Below, piece by piece: positions 46,252 through 57,257 of a DNA stretch of 64,000 bases. Under the pieces are notes generated by a model. That model was not told where the DNA came from, did not search any database, and saw nothing but the letters and a program-made list of their open reading frames with translations. The translations under genes and the position numbers were made by a program. The number at the start of each line of letters is the position of its first letter. The stretch's first letter is position 1. Source of the DNA: Amorphophallus konjac (taxonomy: Eukaryota; Streptophyta; Magnoliopsida; Alismatales; Araceae); the NCBI GenBank assembly GCA_022559845.1, contig CM040125.1:291820200-291884199 (forward strand), in the 5' to 3' direction.

Positions 46252-46526
46252 CTGCAAAGAAGCACATCAAACAATAAACAAAGTCAGAAAATAGTTGATC
46301 AAGACCAATAACTGACAAAATTTCGGCAGAGTCTCCCCAGGACGAGAGATTGCCAAAGAAAAGCGAGAACACATCCACAAAGGGAACGGCCCCTAAACGT
46401 AGCCATCGACATTACACCAAGGACAAATGGAACACCTGGGGGAATAGCTCTAAGGGCAAGCCCTACTAGAAGCCTCTCGGGGCCCAAAGAATGGGTTTAA
46501 AACCCAAATGAACAACACTCACTCAC
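46252..46526 (-). other. 5'UTR intron of the antisense plant mobile domain gene
   Basis: On the minus strand it opens GTGAGTGAGTG after GAGCGG and closes TTCTTTGCAG, five bases before the ATG. At 275 nt, with T-rich body, it is a standard plant leader intron. The longer ORF start at 46378 is inside it. Confidence 0.65.
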
Positions 46527-46659
46527 CCGCTCGAAGGAGACGACCGCGGTCGCTCACCACTCACCCGTCGCCGAAGCTGGAGGGGGGGAAGGAGCAGGAA
46601 GAGAGAGAAGATTACAATGCGAATGAAGAAGAATGAAGTAAAAATGAAAGGAGAAAGAA

Positions 46660-46665
46660 TATATA
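46660..46665 (-). promoter_or_regulatory. TATA box of the antisense plant mobile domain gene
   Basis: CCCTATATATTC on the minus strand, about 135 bases upstream of the leader intron. CT-rich leader follows. Confidence 0.6.
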
Positions 46666-46703
46666 GGGAGGCCTCCACTTTGGCTAAACCGGCGCTCTAT
46701 TTA

Positions 46704-46745
46704 GCGCGCCAAATTTGCACTCTCCAATAGAAAGGCACGCCAAAA
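46704..46745 (-). promoter_or_regulatory. two E2F-like sites upstream of the antisense promoter
   Basis: On the minus strand TTTGGCGCGC (46713-46704) and TTTTGGCGTG (46745-46736) match or nearly match the E2F core TTTSGCGC, 40-80 bases upstream of the TATA box, with CCAAT sequences close by. Inferred only. Confidence 0.35.
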
Positions 46746-46749
46746 TTGG

Positions 46750-47880
46750 TTGCGCCGGATTAAGGCCTTTCCCAGCCAAGGGGCGCGCCGGATTAACGGC
46801 CAAATGCCCGGGACTGCGCCGTATTTAACATCCAAACGGCATCGGATTAGCATCCGCGCCGAATTAAGGTCTGTTCCAAGCTTTCGCCAACCGAAGAGGA
46901 GATCATTCCGGGCGAAGCTCATCCGTCGGTCTTGTTACACTCGTGCCTTACTCGCAACACCCACGACTGGGGAGCATTTGTTGGCACTCAAAATATCACT
47001 CGCGGCGATCAAGCCTCGAAGACGAATGACACGGCCTACTGAAGCACAGAAGTTGATGGATATCAACATATTGGAGCCCTCTCGAGCTGCCAGAGCTTCA
47101 GGTCACCCTATATGAACACCGGGGACTTCACCTCAGGAGAATCGAGATGAATTCACAACCAATCGGCAGTGCGACCTCGCCTGCCCAATGAATCGGCATC
47201 AACTTCGTCATGCCGCACACACTACACCCATTATCGGACCAAGGACGACGGTCTACCCGGTGGCCCACCACCTCATGAAAGACTCTCCTGAGATGAAAAA
47301 ATGCCCTTGGCTCTTCAGAACGGAGGACCGGAGGCTCTGTCGGCAGAAGATCCCGGTCACCCGGCACGGGTACAGCTTCCAGCCAAGTGGGGCCCGTTAG
47401 TGGCCGAATGATCGCCCGGCCTGGGTGGAACTATCCCGGGTGTTATCCCACCCTCCAAGAAGCTTTGAGCACAAGCCAGACCGAGCCAACAGCACGAATC
47501 ATAGTGTCAAAAGCCGTGTTAGCGGGAAACCCGCGTGTTCAAACAAAAGATACTCAAGGTTCTGAGAAGGGCCATACGTCATCCTCAGAGCTTCGACAAG
47601 GCATCTCGTCGAAGTTTCGAAGAACGGTGACAAGATGAATGTTCACAATGATCCCGGGAATCATCCCCAAACTCACCGGCTAGCCCGCAATGGGTGAGAG
47701 ATGCAAATACGTCACGCCCTAAACCGGCGCGCCCCCTTATCCGGCGCCCTCCTATTCCGGCGCGCTAAAGTGGTGAGGACACCAAAGCAAGAATACGGCT
47801 CGACTCAAAGAGTCGTCAGTACCGGACACGCAGCACGACTCGGTTGACACCGACCTCATTGTGGCTGGGGGACAGTCTGG
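46750..47880. other. Tat 3' non-coding region; 3' LTR not recognised
   Basis: GC-rich with repeated GCGCCGGATTAA-like and GGCGCGCC motifs (46687-46890, 47725-47775). Two purine-rich spots could precede an LTR: GACTGGGGAGCATT then TGTTGG at about 46979, and GGCTGGGGGACAG at about 47867. Neither is followed by sequence matching 3561-4640. No gene is supported. Confidence 0.4.
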
Positions 47881-49868
47881 AGTCCGCCCCGAAGCTTTGA
47901 CACTTTAGTACATATTTTTATACGTATTTGTATTTTGTATGTATTTGGGTCGTATTTATATTTTGTATATATTTGGGTCATATTTGTATTTTGTACGTAC
48001 TTGGTCGTATTTTATATTGTGTACGTCTTAGGTGTGTCTTTGGCATGTATTTGGGTTTGCATCATTTTGGGATTTCAAATTTCAAATGGGTTCGAATTCA
48101 AACTCCAAGGAGGGAAAATGGAGCCCATAGAATTTAAATTTCAAATGGGTCAAACACAAACTCCAAGGAGCAATGATGGAGCCCATAGAATTTAAATTTC
48201 AAATGGGTTCCAAATCCAAACTCCAAGGAGCAATGATGGAGCCCATAGAATTTAAATTTCAAAGGGATTCAAATTCAAACTCTAAGGAGAGAAGGTGGAG
48301 TCCAAACTCTATATATTATCATGTATTCCCCCTCTTGAGGGATTTGATGAATGAATGAATGAAAAATGAGTTTTGGCCAAGAGCATTTCCTTCTTCTTCC
48401 TCCCCTCTAGGGTGTGACACCCTCTATCTCTCCTCCCTCTCTTACTCTTCCCTTGGGAGCAACTCCTAAGGTCTATTACAGGTTTCTTGGATGCTCCACA
48501 GGTGGGAGGCGACCTCCCCATCTTCTGCTCAAGCCGGGAGTCCCATTGATCAAGGTTTTGCAACAAGCTTGGAGGAGATGGCCCTTGCTGTCCTGCGCCC
48601 AGATCTGGTTGTCTGCCTACAGAAATGAGTCCGGAAGATCACGTTGGCGCCCTCCATTCCCATCCCCAAATCCCATTTAACCCTTCTAAGATTTTCTTCA
48701 TCCCCCTGTCCCCCACGTCCCCTGAAAACGCCATAGTCAAATTCGTCCAGTCGCGAAAGTTGTCTTCATAGCCCTTTTCCTTGCGCAGGTTGTCTCTGTG
48801 CAGACCTATAGTAAACCAGAACCTAAAAGATCACATTGGGACGCCCTCTTCCCGACCTCTGATCACATCGACCCCTTCTTCACTTCTCTTTCCTTACATG
48901 TCCCCTACCTCTCCTCAAAATCCCATTTAAAATCTCCATTGGGGAGAAAACTTCTTTTTGGACCCATTTTGGTCGTGCAGACTGCTTCTGTGCAGTCCTG
49001 CCGCGACAGTGACAAAGCCCCTCCAAAGGAACGTTCCTCTATACATCTTCAAATGACCTGAGATTTTCAGCATTGCTTCACCACGTCCAAAACCATCCCC
49101 TAGAATTTTATTGCAAGTGTCTGAGCCCCTGTTCCCTACTTATCCCATCCACCTTCATAGCTCTCAGTTCTGACTGCACTGGACTGCAAAACTGAACCGC
49201 AGATGTTTTCACTTTTTACGCCCAAAACCTCAACTACCCGCCACCCCACCACTGCTACCCAGTCATTCCACGACCCTCACCTATCCACCAGAGAAAACAC
49301 CGCCCAATTTGCCATCCGGAGGACCCGGTTCTAGCCCAATCTTCGACCTTTGGTCCTGCTGCCAGAGGACAGACCAGAACGTGTAGGGCCTGTTGCAAAA
49401 TTCGCAACATCGCCTTCGGTACTCCGTTGCAGTCGCCACTTCACCGGTGTCCCTAGGACACAACCACCAGCGCCTACGCCGAGTTTCGTGACCAATGGAT
49501 GAGCAGAAGGTCACGTGCCAGGGTCTTCGTCCAGCTGCTCTCCTACGCGCGCGCAGGCCGGCTAGCAGCCTGCCCCCCGCTCGCGACCACTCCGAGGGTT
49601 CCAGCCGGCGTCGTCAGCTTCCCTCATCTTCCAAGAGGCTCGCCATCCCCCACAGCGTGCTACCAGGGACATTGGCGCCTTCCTCAGCCTCCGTGATGTG
49701 CCACTCTTGCTGCTGGTCCCAGTTCGTACCGACTCGCGGCGGCTCGTGTATGACGAGGTTCACCGACCCGGCACCCGTCACCCCACGTTGCACGACCCCC
49801 GGGTCCCACTGTGTAGCCTTTTACCTCCCTACGAGGAGTGGGCTGTGTTTGGTTGTACTCATTCAGCA
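47880..49868 (+). repeat. Ty3-C 5' LTR, first part
   Basis: Begins (edge uncertain) with several copies of a GTATTTGGGTCGTATTTxTATTTTGTA repeat (47918-48060), then four units of about 60 bases containing GGAGCCCATAGAATTTAAAT (48071-48305). TATATATT at 48310-48317, then leader-like sequence. Interrupted by SIRE-2 at 49869. Confidence 0.75.
49864..49868. other. target site duplication of SIRE-2, left copy
   Basis: CAGCA, repeated at 60688-60692. Confidence 0.9.
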
Positions 49869-51419
49869 TGAAGTCCCACGATCAATGACACCCAAGAGGG
49901 GGGGTGAATTGGGTATAATAAAAAATTATGAAAACTGATTACCGATATAAATAACACTCACACAATGAGGACTACAAGCACGAGGGGGTCAGACGAAGAA
50001 CAGATTTAAAGCCAACAACAACAATCTTAAACGGAGGTTCTTGGGTACCAGGCGGAGTTTAGGAATCCAAGAATTCTCTCACACAAGATATATTCCTTCT
50101 GATGAGACTAATCACATCAGTCAGAGGATACCTTTCAATATACCACAAGATATCGTAGATGGAAAGACGAACGAGGATTCGAGCACTCTTCCGATGCACA
50201 CACAAAGCTAGCTAAGAGAACAGAAGGAGATAGAAGAGAGGGATCAAACCATACAATGGACAACAAATTTAAGGTGGTTCGGATGCAGCAACAGCAACCT
50301 ACGTCCACCCCTCACAAGGTGAGGAACCACACACTATCTTGTTTAGGAATACAAGATTGACACCACACACACACAACCACACGTGAAGGAGTTAGAACCC
50401 TTACAAGGGTGCTCAAACACACACACACACACGAAGAGACAAGCACAAAGATACACACGTGTACACGGATCTATAAGGATCCACACACACAAAAGATTTC
50501 GAAGAGGGAAGAAAGGCAAAACCAGTTTGAGCACAAATTGAGAATGAATAATGAAGAGTAAGAACACAAGACAGCTCCCCCTTAATGATTGACGTAGATT
50601 CAGGATGCAACTTCCTCTAATTTTGATTTGCTCTTGATTTAGATGAATATTCGAGCTTGACCTCCTTTGATCTTTGATGAAGGATTCCCACGGATCACTG
50701 TTCACGTGAACAGTGCAAGCACTCTCCCCTTGTTCTATCACTTCAGCATTAGGGTTCACTTGCCCCTTGGAAGAGATCTTTTATAGATCTTGGAAGGGCC
50801 TGGGACAAGTCCCAAACCAGATCCACAATTCACTCCTTGAATGCTGGACTTTACATTAAAAGAATGAGGGAGAAAGAGTTCACTCGAGCTTGGACAAACA
50901 AGTCAACAAAGGGGGCTTTCGAGGCTACCGGTTGACCGGAATCAGGGAGCCGGTCGACCTAAACCTATAACAAATAGGAATTTTTGATTCTGGCAAAACC
51001 GGTCGACCTGAACGCCAGGGGCGGTCGACCGAAAACCTGTAACCCGTTGATCACTTGGGTTCTGGGAAAACCGGTCGACTGGAAATTCTGGGGCGGTCGA
51101 CCGAAACCTGTAACAAGGAGAAAACTTCAGTTCTGGAAAAACAGGTCGACCTATCTTTGAGAACTGGTCGACTGAAATGGTCCTGGCCTGCAGAGATGAG
51201 TTGTTAGCCCAGTAAGACATATCAAAACATAAATGTCATTAGATGAAAGATTGCTTCATGCATTACGGAGTTAAGGATTTAGATAACACATTACAACTCC
51301 ATGGGAAGACATTTATGCATTTGCCTCCTTTGCTCGAGCTTGAAATCAAAAACACGGATGACGATGAAATCATAACCCTGAGTTTTGTTATCATCAAAAT
51401 CATTCGAGGAGACTCAACA
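49869..51419 (-). repeat. SIRE-2 3' LTR (minus strand)
   Basis: 1551 bp. The end at 49869 carries three extra bases relative to the sister. TATAAAAG at 50785-50778 (minus). Small ORFs inside (50343-50759, 51243-51569) recur in the other LTR and are not genes. Confidence 0.94.
50930..51175 (-). repeat. SIRE-2 U3 cluster of CGGTCGACCG palindromes
   Basis: Eight sites built on the GGTCGACC palindrome (about 50930, 50950, 50999, 51021, 51071, 51093, 51142, 51164), in pairs 20-22 bases apart within a unit of about 72 bases. They lie 150-400 bases upstream of the LTR TATA box. The other LTR repeats them at 60197-60440. Confidence 0.88.
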
Positions 51420-51440
51420 ATCTCCCCCTTTTTGATGATG
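51420..51440 (-). promoter_or_regulatory. SIRE-2 polypurine tract
   Basis: On the minus strand TCATCAAAAAGGGGGAGAT abuts the 3' LTR. Confidence 0.92.
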
Positions 51441-51855
51441 ACAAAACAAACAAAACAAAACATGTCAGGGATGGATAGAATTCTTCAAGCAGAAAAAGAC
51501 AAAACAATCCAACCAGAATCATTCCAACCATTTATATGCGCTCGATGTTGGAGATGTAATAAAAGATAGGAGAAGTGACCAAAATAGATAACAATCAGCA
51601 AGTGCCTGGCATTGTTTCATAACAAGGTTGGAGTTACATGACAAGATGCAAATGCAAGGACACAAGACTCACAGAATGCAAACGAACGTAGTGCCAAAAG
51701 ACATACAACCAAACAGACACACAAGCACACAGCAGGCACAAAATAGATAGATAGACAAGGTGAAATAGCTACTTCTCCCCCTTTGACATCAACAAAAAGG
51801 GGAGTGGGATATAGAATTCGTGGACAGGAAAGACACAGTGGGGACACAAGGTCAG

Positions 51856-53268
51856 CTAAGAGGCAGGTGGATCAGGCGTCCCCTCAGCAGCAGCATCACC
51901 CGAAGCACCGACGCCATCATGAGCAGCAGGAGCAGGAGGAGCTTCACGGTTAGCAGGAGGCAAGCGATCAGAAATGCCATGGAGAAGGTCATCATAATGA
52001 GACAACTGTGAATGCATGTGAAGAAGCGATTGATTTGTAATGCGAAAAGCTTCACGGTTATCTTCATGACTGGCATATAGGGTGGCCAAGTGGAGAGAGA
52101 TATCATCCAGAGCAAGGAAAACGCCATCCATTCGTTCAGTCATAGTGCCCATGAATGTGTCCATCCGGTCAAGGGAGGAGTGAATCTGGGATTCCAAGCC
52201 TAAGACACGACCCTCAAGAGTCGCATAGTCCGCCCTAGTGGGAGGACCAACACCCGGAGTGGAAGACTCCCCTTGAAAGAATTGTGGAGGAGGTGGCATC
52301 TCATGGTCCGCAGCCTGCACGGGAGGCTGATCCTCCACCTGAACTGGAGGGGGTGCATCCCCAAGGTCCGGCTGGTCCGGCTGTAACGGTGGAACTGCAG
52401 CTGGAGCAAGCTGTGCGACGTATGTGGGAACATCTCTAGTAAGCTCACCATCATCACCCCAGTAGTATCCAAGATCGAAGAAAATCTTGTGTTCATTATA
52501 GATATCATCTTGTCGAACTTGGAGTGATCTTTCGTTTGTCAAGTCTATCCCAGCATAGATAAAAACACCCGTCAACTGTGTAGCATAGGGTAAGGACCGG
52601 CTCAAGTTGGTGCGGCAAGAACTGATCAAATGTGTCATGAGTCGACCCATATTCACTAAATTCGCATTCATGATATGGTAAAAGAGGAACTTATGGACTG
52701 TTGTGACTTCATTGCGACTGTCACTTTTAGGATAAAGCACGATGGTGATTATGTGATGTAGAATGCGCTGCAGCGGTGGGAAGTAGTTGGCGTTCAACTG
52801 AAGGCGATTGCTTACACCTTGAACAAACTCACACCCTGTCATGAGGAAGAAGGTGTCTGGCATTTCATCATGACCCCACGATATGTCGGCACCCCAGTCC
52901 GAGACTCCCAAGGCAAGTTGGAAAAGTTCAGGTGCAATATGTATCTCCGTGGCCTGAACAAAAGTATACAACTCTCCATTTCTCTCAACCAGGTTGCCAT
53001 AGAATTCCTGGACTAGGTTCGGATAGTACCTAGTATATCGGGATGCAAAGTCTATCCAGCCATCCTGAACGGAAAATAGAGCAAACAAATCTGGTAGAAG
53101 CTCAGTCACCTCCTGAAAGTCAACCAGTCGAGGGTTGATGATGGGCCGAGGAGGCAGACGGGCTGCTGGACGTGGTTCTGGTGCCCTCGGTGGATGAGCA
53201 GGGGCCTCCCTTCTCTGGCCGCTGGCTTCCCCTAGATTGGAACGCCGAGAACTCCGTCGGGGCGGCAT
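51856..53268 (-). CDS. SIRE-2 third ORF: putative plant transposon protein, intact
   Basis: 470 codons without interruption, ATG 53268 in a good context (CAACGATGCC). Residues 1-45 are basic and Pro-rich (MPPRRSSRRSNLGEASGQRR). Residues about 50-290 carry LVQEFYGNLVERNGELYTFV, IAPELFQLALGVSD, and HHIITIVLYPKSDSRNEVTT, the pattern of the 'putative plant transposon protein' domain often seen in plant retroelements. A Pro/Gln linker follows, then a heptad-rich coiled coil (ATLEGRVLGLESQIHSSLDR and on) and a Pro/Ala tail. It sits where other Sireviruses have an envelope-like ORF, but I see no signal peptide or transmembrane helix, so I do not call it envelope. Its upstream region has promoter-like features. 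Confidence 0.8.
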   Translation of the reverse strand: MPPRRSSRRSNLGEASGQRREAPAHPPRAPEPRPAARLPPRPIINPRLVDFQEVTELLPDLFALFSVQDGWIDFASRYTRYYPNLVQEFYGNLVERNGELYTFVQATEIHIAPELFQLALGVSDWGADISWGHDEMPDTFFLMTGCEFVQGVSNRLQLNANYFPPLQRILHHIITIVLYPKSDSRNEVTTVHKFLFYHIMNANLVNMGRLMTHLISSCRTNLSRSLPYATQLTGVFIYAGIDLTNERSLQVRQDDIYNEHKIFFDLGYYWGDDGELTRDVPTYVAQLAPAAVPPLQPDQPDLGDAPPPVQVEDQPPVQAADHEMPPPPQFFQGESSTPGVGPPTRADYATLEGRVLGLESQIHSSLDRMDTFMGTMTERMDGVFLALDDISLHLATLYASHEDNREAFRITNQSLLHMHSQLSHYDDLLHGISDRLPPANREAPPAPAAHDGVGASGDAAAEGTPDPPAS

Positions 53269-53584
53269 CGTTGGCTAGGAATCCGGCTGTGAAACCCTTC
53301 GAAGAGAGGGTGTCCGGCCCTTGGTAGGGGAATGGACGAGAAGAGCACTCTTGAAACCCTGGAGGATGCTTTCCAAGCTCTGGAGTCAGGGAGAGCAGGT
53401 TGCGGCACCACGGACGATAGTAGAGAGTGCGTCCCGAAAAAATGACAGATCCGCCGGAGGGAGGGCGGATGGATGGGAGATGGAGATTTAGGTTAGTGGA
53501 AGAGAGGTGGTGTGGTCTAAGGTTTAGAAGAGGTGTTGGAAGAGGGATAGATGGGATGGAATGAAAAGAAAAGGGGGTGCAGGC

Positions 53585-53667
53585 CCTTTAAAAAGAAGGG
53601 CGGTCGGGTCCCGGTTGGGCCGGTTCGTCAGTTTCGGTCGACCGGGACGGGTGGGCCGGTCGACCGG
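53585..53667 (-). promoter_or_regulatory. possible internal promoter of the SIRE-2 third ORF
   Basis: On the minus strand two CGGTCGACCG palindromes (53667-53656 and 53644-53635), the same motif as in the LTR U3, are followed by TTTTTAAAGG at 53594-53585 and then a 320-base pyrimidine-rich leader up to the ATG at 53268. Inferred. Confidence 0.35.
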
Positions 53668-54118
53668 AATGGTCGATTTCCTGCCCCCCAAAAAAAATTC
53701 AGAATACGGAAAAGGTAGACGATCTCCAAAGTTGCTGCCTCAAGTGAACTCCATGTACAGAAAGGTATAGAATCCCCCTTTTTTTATAATTTTTTTTTAT
53801 TTCCTTTTTTTTTAACAAGATATGGGGAAAGAGAAGATGACTTCTAACGAATCAACTACTGAGGTTGGTCTGAAGGCTCCCCCTCAGTTGCTACCCAATG
53901 ACCCAAGGTCATTGTCCACATTTATTCAACAAGGAGTAAAAGGTTCTAGAATTAATTCAAGGAGGGGTATATATATAATTATAAAAGCATATACAAGCAT
54001 GCATGCAGAAGAATATCATGCAAAAAGAAATACACACACACACAATAGGATGATGCATGACATATTGTTTACCCCCAATGATCCTGAAATGCATCACTCA
54101 TTCTAATGCAGACTTAAG
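53668..54118 (-). other. spacer between SIRE-2 pol and third ORF
   Basis: Follows the pol end (TAA near 54119 after GMCKGESIHP). AT-rich, with T/A homopolymers at 53778-53815. No gene. Confidence 0.6.
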
Positions 54119-57100
54119 GGTGTATGCTCTCGCCCTTGCACATGCCAAGTTCCCCTCTAATCTAGTTGAATTGCTCCTGGTTTAAAGGCTTGGTGAAGAT
54201 ATCGGTCAGCTGGTTATGGGTATCAATAAAATGCAGCTCGAAAACACCATTGCCTACATGATCTCTTAGGAAGTGATGACGAATGTCTATATGCTTGGTC
54301 CTAGAGTGTTGAACAGGGTTTTTTGACAAGCTAATGGCACTAGTGTTGTCACATAAAATTGGAACACAGTTTATTACAACATCCAAATCAAGCAGTTGAT
54401 TTTTGATCCAAAGTACTTGGGCTCCACAACTTCCGGCGGCGGCCGTTGATAATGCTACTGAATGTTGTTTCTTGGAGGCCCACGAAACTAGGCACCCACC
54501 AAGAAATTGATAGTACCCACTAGTACTTTTCAGATCGACAATACAGCCAGCATAATCAGCATCTGTATATGCATTCAAGTCATATGAATTGCCGATTGGA
54601 AACCACAAGCCAAAGTCTAGAGTGCCAATAAGATACCGAAAAATTCGCTTAACAGCCATAAGATGGGATTCCTCTGGGCAAGATTGAAAACGAGCACAAA
54701 GGCACACACTGTACTGAATATCTGGGCGACATGCTGTTAAATATAGCAGTGATCCGATCATACCTCGGTATAGTGTGGGATCGACTGGTTTACCGTTTTC
54801 ATTTTTGTCTAACTTGGTAGTTGTGGCCATTGGAGTTGACATGGGTTTTGCTTCTGCCATCCCAAATTTCTTTAGCAGCTCCATCGTATATTTGGCTTAG
54901 TTTATGAAAATCCCTTCGGACGTTTGCTTCACCTGCAGTCCAAGGAAGAATGTTAGTTCACCCATTAGACTCATTTCAAACTCGCCCTGCATCATTCTTG
55001 CAAATTCATTACACAGGCCGTTGTTAGTGGCTCCAAAAATTATGTCATCAACGTACACTTGAACCACCAATATTTCTTTACCTGATTTTTTAGTGAAGAG
55101 TGTTTGGTCAACATTACCTCTTTTGAATCCATTTTGAGTCAGAAATGAGGTGAGTCTTTCATACCATGCCCTTGGTGCCTGCTTAAGCCCGTACAATGCC
55201 TTCCGGAGCTTGTACACATGTTGTGGGTGCTTGGAATCTTCAAATCCTGGAGGTTGATCTACAAAAACATCCTCCTTGATGAACCCGTTAAGAAAGGCAG
55301 ATTTAACATCCATTTGAAACAGTTTGAAGTTTAATGAGCATGCAAAAGATAGTAAAATCCGAACTACTTCTAGTCTAGCCACTGGGGTAAAAGACTCATC
55401 AAAATCAATTCCCATTTCCTGGCTGTATCCTTTGGCCACGAGCCGTGCCTTATTTCGGACGACCACACCTGTATCATTCAGTTTGTTTCTAAAGACCCAC
55501 CGAGTCCCTATCACAGGTTGATCTCTGGGACAGGGTACAAGTGTCCACACTTCGTTTCTCTCAAACTGATGCAGCTCTTCATGCATGGCTTGAATCCAAA
55601 ATTCGTTTCGTAAGGCATCAAAGATGTCTTTCGGTTCTTCTTGTGAGATAAGAGCTATCAAATCTTCTTATTCTACTTGCCTCAATGAAGCTCTGGTTCT
55701 TACTCCATCCTGAGGATTACCGATGACGTTCCCGGATGGATGATCCTTTGAAAATGTAGAGGTGCTTGGAAGGTCGGGATGCTGTACTTGCTGCTCCTGC
55801 AGCGTCTTGATTGAAGGATCTTCACTTTCTTCACCCCTGCTGGACATTTCTTCCTTAGGTTCATCTTCAGCTTTTGGTGTTCCAACAATTGTTGAGCTTT
55901 TAGAGACTTCTCCTGTATCCACAAGTTGGACAGATTGGTTTGTCATTTTTGGTTCAGATTCGTCAAAAATTACATGAGGACTTTCTTCAACAACCAAGGT
56001 CCGTTTATTAAAAACTCGATAGGCTCTAGAATTCAATGCATAACCTAAAAATATTCCCTTGCTACTTTTCTCATCAAACTTCCCTAGATTAGACTTACCA
56101 TTATTCAGAATGAAGCAAGAGCATCCAAAGGGTTTGAGATAGGAAATATTTGGTTTCTTACCTTTATATAGCTCGTAGGGAGTTTTCTTTAGGATAGGCC
56201 TTACCATAGCCCTGTTGATGATGTAGCATGCCGTACTTACTGCCTCAGCCTAAAAGTATTTTGGTAAAGAGTTTTCACTTAACATGGTACGTGCCATGTC
56301 TATCAATGTTCTGTTTTTCCTCTCTACAACTCCATTCTGTTGAGGCATCCTTGGTGAAGAAAAGTTATGTGTGTATCCCTGCTCTTCGCAGAACTCACTG
56401 AAATCTTGATTCTCAAACTCTCCACCGTGATCACTCTGAATAGTAGTGATAGGATAACCTTTATCATTCTGAACTTTCCTGCAAAAAACTTGAAATTCCG
56501 TCACGGCATCATTTTTATTGGACAAGAAGAGCACCCATGTAAATCTGGAATAATCATCAACAATCACAAAACCATAAGATTTTCCTCCTAGGCTGGAGGT
56601 CCTGGTTGGACCAAAAAGATCAAGATGCAACAATTCCAGAGGTCTAGCAGAGGATACAATATTCTTATTTTTGAAAGAGATTCGTGTTTGCTTGCCTTTT
56701 GCGCAAGCTTCACAAACTCGATCACTTTCAAACTTTAATTTAGGCAATCCGTTCACTAAATCATGTCTAGACAACTTGGAGATTACTCCAAAACTAGCAT
56801 GACCCAATCTTCGGTGCCATAACCAAGCATTTTCATGATTGTTTACTGACAAACACAAATCATCACAGGAGACATTATCAATATCAACAGTGTAAACATT
56901 GTTGTTTCCATTTCCAATGAATTTTATTTCCTGAGTGCTTTGGTTCATGACAATGCAGTGAGTTTCATCAAAAATGATTTTAAAACCTTTATCGCACAGT
57001 TGACTGATGCTTAGCAGGTTATGATTTAGACCTTTCACCAAAAGTACATCTTCAATGAGAATTTCAGAATTCTTACCTATGTTGCCGATCCCGATGATCT

Positions 57101-57245
57101 TACCTTTGTCTTTGCCTCCAAAGACCACAGAGCCTCCATCCTTATCCTGCAATGATGAGAACACTTCCTTGTCCCCTGTCATGTGCCTTGAACAACCGCT
57201 GTCTAGGTACCACTTGCTCCCCCTAGCTTCAAGACATATCTGCAA
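54119..57245 (-). pseudogene. pol: SIRE-2 pol (PR, IN, RT, RNase H)
   Basis: A single minus frame, free of frameshifts. WYLDSGCSRHMTGD is the protease loop. WHRRLGHASFGVISKL and CEACAKGK form the pre-integrase zinc region. The integrase triad is in LDLFGPT, QSDHGGEFEN and QNGVVERKNRT. RT has [20 protein letters not shown] and YVDD at 55055-55044. RNase H has YTDADYAG, but the usual TAEAEYxAAG reads TAAAG, an in-frame loss of about five codons that removes the catalytic Glu. Stops: 56250 TAG (Trp expected), 55668 TAA, 54897 TAA (Gln expected) and 54162 TAG. The copy is inactive despite good LTRs. Confidence 0.9.
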
Positions 57246-57257
57246 GAACGAAGATTC

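Noticed and set aside
45995..46378. Upstream start at 46378 (MDVFSLFFGN) for the plant mobile domain gene
   Set aside because: The N-terminal 44 residues come from a leader intron with GTGAGT and TTTGCAG borders; ATG 46246 follows the acceptor.
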